From positions 1 through 64,000 of the forward strand of contig NZ_NMPZ01000016.1 in NCBI RefSeq assembly GCF_002224675.1: a stretch of DNA of 64,000 bases, read 5' to 3'. Below, in pieces: positions 60,453 to 64,000 of this stretch. A model generated the notes under the pieces. That model searched no databases and had not been told where the DNA came from. It saw only the letters and a program-made list of their open reading frames with translations. The position numbers were made by a program, and so were the translations under genes. Every line of letters starts with the position of its first letter. The stretch's first letter is position 1. The stretch comes from Segatella copri (GTDB taxonomy: Bacteria; Bacteroidota; Bacteroidia; Bacteroidales; Bacteroidaceae).

Positions 60453-62396
60453 ATGAGTTGGAAAGAAATCATCAAGAACTGTCTTAGTCTGGCATCAGCC
60501 CCTATCAGGCGCAATGCCAACTTCTTTGTGTCCATGTACATCCTGGGCATGGTTAGTTCACTCATCACGATTCCGAAGAACGGAACGCTCTACGAGAACA
60601 TGTTCCTGGAGCTGTTCCTGGACCTCTATATCGTGAGCGCCATCCTCGCCGTATTCCCGAAGAAGGTGCGCAGGGGACTGCGTGCCATATTATACATTAT
60701 ATTATATGTCACGGCTGCCGCCGATACCTACTGCTTCGTGAATTTCGGTTCCACACTCAATCCTTCTATGCTGATGCTGGTGGGAGAAACCAACAGTTCC
60801 GAGGCAAGCAGCTTCCTCTCTGCCCTCATCTCTGTCGAAGTGCTCTTCAGCAGCGTAGGCTGGATTCTGCTCCTGGCGCTCCTGCAGATACTCATCGTCA
60901 TCTTCCGAAAACGGCTCATCAAGATCTACGTCTTCCTCGTTACCGTACTCGAATTGGCATCGCTCAAGAAGCGACTGATGGCTATTCCGCGAATGACGGC
61001 AGCCATGCCAGCCACCTTCGGTATCCTCTGCCTGGCTATCCTCATCACTTCCATCTGCACCTCCTGGCACAACAAGGAGGCTTACCATAAGCTGATGTCG
61101 GGAAGAACCATCGGAGAGGTAGAGCACACCCTCACAGAGAAAGATCACGCCGTGCTCTATCTGCCAATCTACCGCCTCCAATTCAGCATCTATGCCAACC
61201 AGCTGGCAGCGCATCAGATTACCCAACTGATTCATGCAGCCCACGAGGTGAAGGTAGATAGCTGCAGCTTCCGCTCGCCAAACATCGTGCTGATCATCGG
61301 CGAAAGCTACGGTCGCCATCATTCACAGCAATATGGCTACTTCATGAAAACCACCCCAAACCAATCGGCGCTGGAGAAATCGAAGAAACTCACCAAGTTT
61401 ACAGATGTCGTGACCTGCTGGAACCTCACCAGCTTCGTATTCAAGCACATGCTCTCTACCTATGTGGTAGGCGACAAGGGAGAATGGTGCGACTATCCGC
61501 TCTTCCCGGAGGTATTCCGCAAGGCAGGATACAACGTAACCTTCATCACCAACGAATTCCTGCCTCAGGCTAAGGAGGCGGTATATGACTTCAGCGGCGG
61601 CTTCTTCCTGAACAATCCGGAACTGAGCAAGCTGCAGTTCGACCACAGAAACACCCAGTTGCATGCACTGGACGATGGACTGCTGAAAGATTATGATGAC
61701 AGTCTGAAACAATTCAAGACCGACCATAATCTTACCATTTTCCATCTGATGGGGCAGCACGTGAACTACAAGCTGCGCTATCGCCAGAACCAGGCTAAGT
61801 TCTGGGCAAGCAGCTACGAAGACAAGCGCCCAGAGCTGACCGATGCCCAGCGCAAGGTATTGAGTCATTACGACAACGCCACCCTCTACAACGACTCCAT
61901 CGTGGCAGAGATCGTGAAACGATTCCAGAAGGAAGATGCCGTCATCATCTATGTGCCCGACCATGGCGAGGAGTGCTACGAGGAAAACCGTGGCTTCATC
62001 TGCCGCAACCACTCCGCCAACATCGACTGGAAACTGGCACACTATGAGTTTGAGATTCCTTTCTGGATCTACTGCTCAAAGAAATACATCCAGAAACACC
62101 GCGCCATCTACCGGCAGATACGTGCCACCAAGGACAAGCGGATGATGACGGATGCCCTGCCGCACCTGCTGCTGTATCTTGCCGGCATAGAGACTCCGAC
62201 CTACAAGGATGAGAACAATATCCTGAGTCCGAAATACAACGAGATGCGCCCCCGCATCCTGAAGAACTCTGCCGACTACGACAAGCTGAGGGATGAATAT
62301 TTCAAGACGCAGGCTAAGCAGGAAGAAAAGAAGCAAGACAAGAAAAAAGATAAGAAACAAGGTAAGAAACAAACAAAGAAAGGAGTCAGGAAATGA
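60453..62396 (+). CDS. Membrane phosphoethanolamine-transferase/LTA-synthase-like sulfatase
   Basis: 647 residues. About five N-terminal membrane helices (to ~205) and a periplasmic sulfatase-fold domain (~275-600): IVLIIGESYGRHH (metal-binding Glu), then TCWNLTSFVFKHML with the likely Thr nucleophile. HLMGQHVNY and YVPDHGEECYE complete the metal site. This is the EptA/CptA-like plan, so it probably transfers phosphoethanolamine to lipid A, core sugar or another surface glycan; the acceptor is unknown. The C-terminal ~30 residues are very Lys/Gln-rich. Its TGA overlaps the start of the next acyltransferase gene (ATGA), so the two are translationally coupled. Confidence 0.85.
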   Translation: MSWKEIIKNCLSLASAPIRRNANFFVSMYILGMVSSLITIPKNGTLYENMFLELFLDLYIVSAILAVFPKKVRRGLRAILYIILYVTAAADTYCFVNFGSTLNPSMLMLVGETNSSEASSFLSALISVEVLFSSVGWILLLALLQILIVIFRKRLIKIYVFLVTVLELASLKKRLMAIPRMTAAMPATFGILCLAILITSICTSWHNKEAYHKLMSGRTIGEVEHTLTEKDHAVLYLPIYRLQFSIYANQLAAHQITQLIHAAHEVKVDSCSFRSPNIVLIIGESYGRHHSQQYGYFMKTTPNQSALEKSKKLTKFTDVVTCWNLTSFVFKHMLSTYVVGDKGEWCDYPLFPEVFRKAGYNVTFITNEFLPQAKEAVYDFSGGFFLNNPELSKLQFDHRNTQLHALDDGLLKDYDDSLKQFKTDHNLTIFHLMGQHVNYKLRYRQNQAKFWASSYEDKRPELTDAQRKVLSHYDNATLYNDSIVAEIVKRFQKEDAVIIYVPDHGEECYEENRGFICRNHSANIDWKLAHYEFEIPFWIYCSKKYIQKHRAIYRQIRATKDKRMMTDALPHLLLYLAGIETPTYKDENNILSPKYNEMRPRILKNSADYDKLRDEYFKTQAKQEEKKQDKKKDKKQGKKQTKKGVRK

Positions 62397-63538
62397 ATCA
62401 GAACATACTTTCCAGAAGTGCATGCAATGCATTGAGAGGACTTGCCATCATCGGCATCTTCCTACACAACTATTGCCATTGGCTAGGTCCGATTGTCAAG
62501 GAGAATGAATATCAGTTCTTCCAGCACAACACCGACTGGCTGCTGCAGGTGATGGCGAATCCCGACATCAACCTGCCTGTCCATCTGCTGTCGTTCTTCG
62601 GTCATTACGGAGTGCCCGTATTCCTCTTCCTGAGTGCGTACGGACTGGTGATGAAGTATGAAGCCAAGCCTCATCTTTCTGCCGACCAGCAGGCTCAGAT
62701 GTACAACATTTCGGGCAGGAAGCAATCCTGGAGCATCAGCTGGCGCGAACCTCTGCGCTTCATCCGCTATCACTATCTGAAGCTCTTCAAGATGATGATC
62801 GTGGGTTTCATCGCTTTCACGATGATAGACTACATCACTCCGGGTCCACGCCATTACGAGGTGCTGGGCATCGTATCGATGCTGGGTATGTTTAACAATG
62901 TATTGCCCAACCCCGACAACATCATCTGGCCAGGACCTTACTGGTTTTTCGGTCTGATGCTGCAGCTTTACATCGTATATCGACTGCTGCTCTATCGCCG
63001 GCATTGGGGATGGACGGTAGGCTTGATGCTTCTCTGCATCGGCATCCAGCTGCTGCTGGGCTTTGACAATCCCGAGAGCGAGGCGATGAACCGCTACCGC
63101 TATAATTTCATGGGCGGTATGCTGCCATTCGGTCTGGGCATTCTGTACGCCCGCTATGGCGAGAAGATTCTGATGACCTTCCATTCTCCTGTAACCAATA
63201 TCTTCGGCTGCGTATTCTGCATCTCGCTGATCTACAGTCTGAGTCTCAATATGATAGGATGGACCTTCGTACCATTCTTCATCTGTCTGCTCAGTGTGCT
63301 TGTAGCCGATTTGTTGCAGGAGGTAAGTTGGCTGTCGGGCATCTACAAGGTTCTGGAATGGATGGGCGTCATCTCAGCCGCCCTCTTCGTCACCCATCCC
63401 ATCACCCGCAAGATATTCATCCCCATCAGCCGTCATGGAGACATCTATGCCGGACTGCTGCTCTACATCATATCGAGCATCTGCCTGGCTTGGCTCTTCA
63501 CCCAACTGATGAAGAAGATTCCAAACCCGAAATATTAA
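62393..63538 (+). CDS. Acyltransferase-3-like integral membrane protein
   Basis: 381 residues, about ten hydrophobic segments. The start NALRGLAIIGIFLHNYCHW (R/H motif of acyltransferase_3) and GVPVFLFLSAYGLVMKYE match the family's first and second helices. It probably O-acetylates or otherwise acylates an envelope sugar. It overlaps the sulfatase-type gene by four nt and is followed ten nt later by a second member of the same family. Together these form an envelope-glycan decorating cluster. Substrate unknown. Confidence 0.85.
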   Translation: MNQNILSRSACNALRGLAIIGIFLHNYCHWLGPIVKENEYQFFQHNTDWLLQVMANPDINLPVHLLSFFGHYGVPVFLFLSAYGLVMKYEAKPHLSADQQAQMYNISGRKQSWSISWREPLRFIRYHYLKLFKMMIVGFIAFTMIDYITPGPRHYEVLGIVSMLGMFNNVLPNPDNIIWPGPYWFFGLMLQLYIVYRLLLYRRHWGWTVGLMLLCIGIQLLLGFDNPESEAMNRYRYNFMGGMLPFGLGILYARYGEKILMTFHSPVTNIFGCVFCISLIYSLSLNMIGWTFVPFFICLLSVLVADLLQEVSWLSGIYKVLEWMGVISAALFVTHPITRKIFIPISRHGDIYAGLLLYIISSICLAWLFTQLMKKIPNPKY

Positions 63539-63547
63539 AAGAAAATC

Positions 63548-64000
63548 ATGAAGATAAAAGATATAGAACTGGCGAATATCAGCAGATATCGCGGTGAATT
63601 GATGGGAGCCGCCATGCTCTTCATCATTCTCTTTCATGTAGCACTGCCTAGAGAGAACGCTTTCTTCGGATTGCGCCGCATGGGCAATGTAGGAGTAGAT
63701 ATGTTTCTGTTTCTCAGCGGCATCGGCCTGTGGTTTTCCTGGATGAAGAATCCTTCTGCCAAGCATTTCTTCATCCGCCGTTACCTGCGTATCTACCCGG
63801 CGTGGCTCATCATCGCCTGTCTCTACTACATTCCCCGATTCCGGGGAGGAGACCTCGAGGCGTGGATCAACCTGATAGGCGAGATTACCATCAACTGGAA
63901 TTTCTGGCGATACGACGAGCTTACCTTCTGGTACATCCCAGCCACCATGATGCTCTATCTCTTCGCCCCTGCCTATATGGAACTCATCAAGCGCCACCCC
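63548..64000 (+). CDS. Acyltransferase-3-like protein (3' end outside window)
   Basis: An open frame from ATG 63548 to the window end (151 codons, no stop). The start RYRGELMGAAMLFIILFHVA and GNVGVDMFLFLSGIGLWFSW are acyltransferase_3 signatures, followed by FFIRRYLRIYPAWLII. It is a distinct paralogue of the gene just upstream and likely in the same operon. Length and C-terminus cannot be judged. Confidence 0.85.
   Translation, partial: MKIKDIELANISRYRGELMGAAMLFIILFHVALPRENAFFGLRRMGNVGVDMFLFLSGIGLWFSWMKNPSAKHFFIRRYLRIYPAWLIIACLYYIPRFRGGDLEAWINLIGEITINWNFWRYDELTFWYIPATMMLYLFAPAYMELIKRHP

Overview
The window comes from a gut Bacteroidota, most likely Segatella/Prevotella (copri-like). SusC/SusD pairs, SPII lipoproteins, a kinase-less relative of hybrid two-component regulators and the Bacteroidota -7 box TAnnTTTG in front of many genes all point there. 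The genus is inferred from protein style and gene content, not from a database search. I saw no rRNA, tRNA or CRISPR array.

Layout. (1) 1-2.3 kb is repeat-rich DNA with one small XRE regulator and a decayed PD-(D/E)XK nuclease. (2) 2.4-19.8 kb is an arabinan utilisation locus: GH51 on the plus strand; on the minus strand SusC, SusD, a two-repeat surface glycan-binding lipoprotein, two GH43 arabinanases, and a purine permease with its own promoter. A membrane-spanning propeller/AraC regulator sits at 16.8-19.8 kb. (3) 19.9-39.3 kb is a starch system. The minus strand carries LacI regulator-MFS transporter, GH77, and GH97-pullulanase-neopullulanase. The plus strand carries SusC-SusD-SusE-SusF. 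(4) 39.3-43.8 kb is an accessory island (AAA/DUF4143 ATPase, DUF1016 nuclease, orphan antitoxin, many inverted and direct repeats). It separates SusF from the starch amylase at 43.8-45.9 kb. (5) 46.1-64 kb is housekeeping: nadK, a DJ-1 protein, ispD, recG, an M23/LysM hydrolase, the operon tsaB-DUF4290-murA-rimM-dxr-rseP, then yicC-gmk-nadD, a phosphoethanolamine-transferase-like sulfatase and two acyltransferases, the last cut by the window end.

Regulation is the most striking part. A LacI-type palindrome (ATGCAAACGTTTGCAT and variants) occurs four times. Its centre lies 61.5-62.5 bp upstream of the -7 box of five starch promoters: susC, lacI (divergent, sharing one site), GH77, GH97 and the amylase. 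That geometry suggests the LacI protein activates the whole starch regulon. Separately, the motif GTTTTGTCCACCT lies exactly 19 nt before a TACTTTTG box at both the arabinan susC and the distant GH51 gene, and is doubled with a 21-bp period at susC. This suggests one AraC-type regulator, probably the adjacent membrane protein, controls arabinan use.

Metabolic logic. Surface SusCDEF plus the secreted amylase bind and cut starch. GH13 and GH97 enzymes debranch and degrade it in the periplasm. The MFS carrier imports products and cytosolic GH77 recycles maltose and maltodextrins. For arabinan, surface GH43 and SusCD/SGBP generate and import oligosaccharides, and GH43/GH51 release arabinose.
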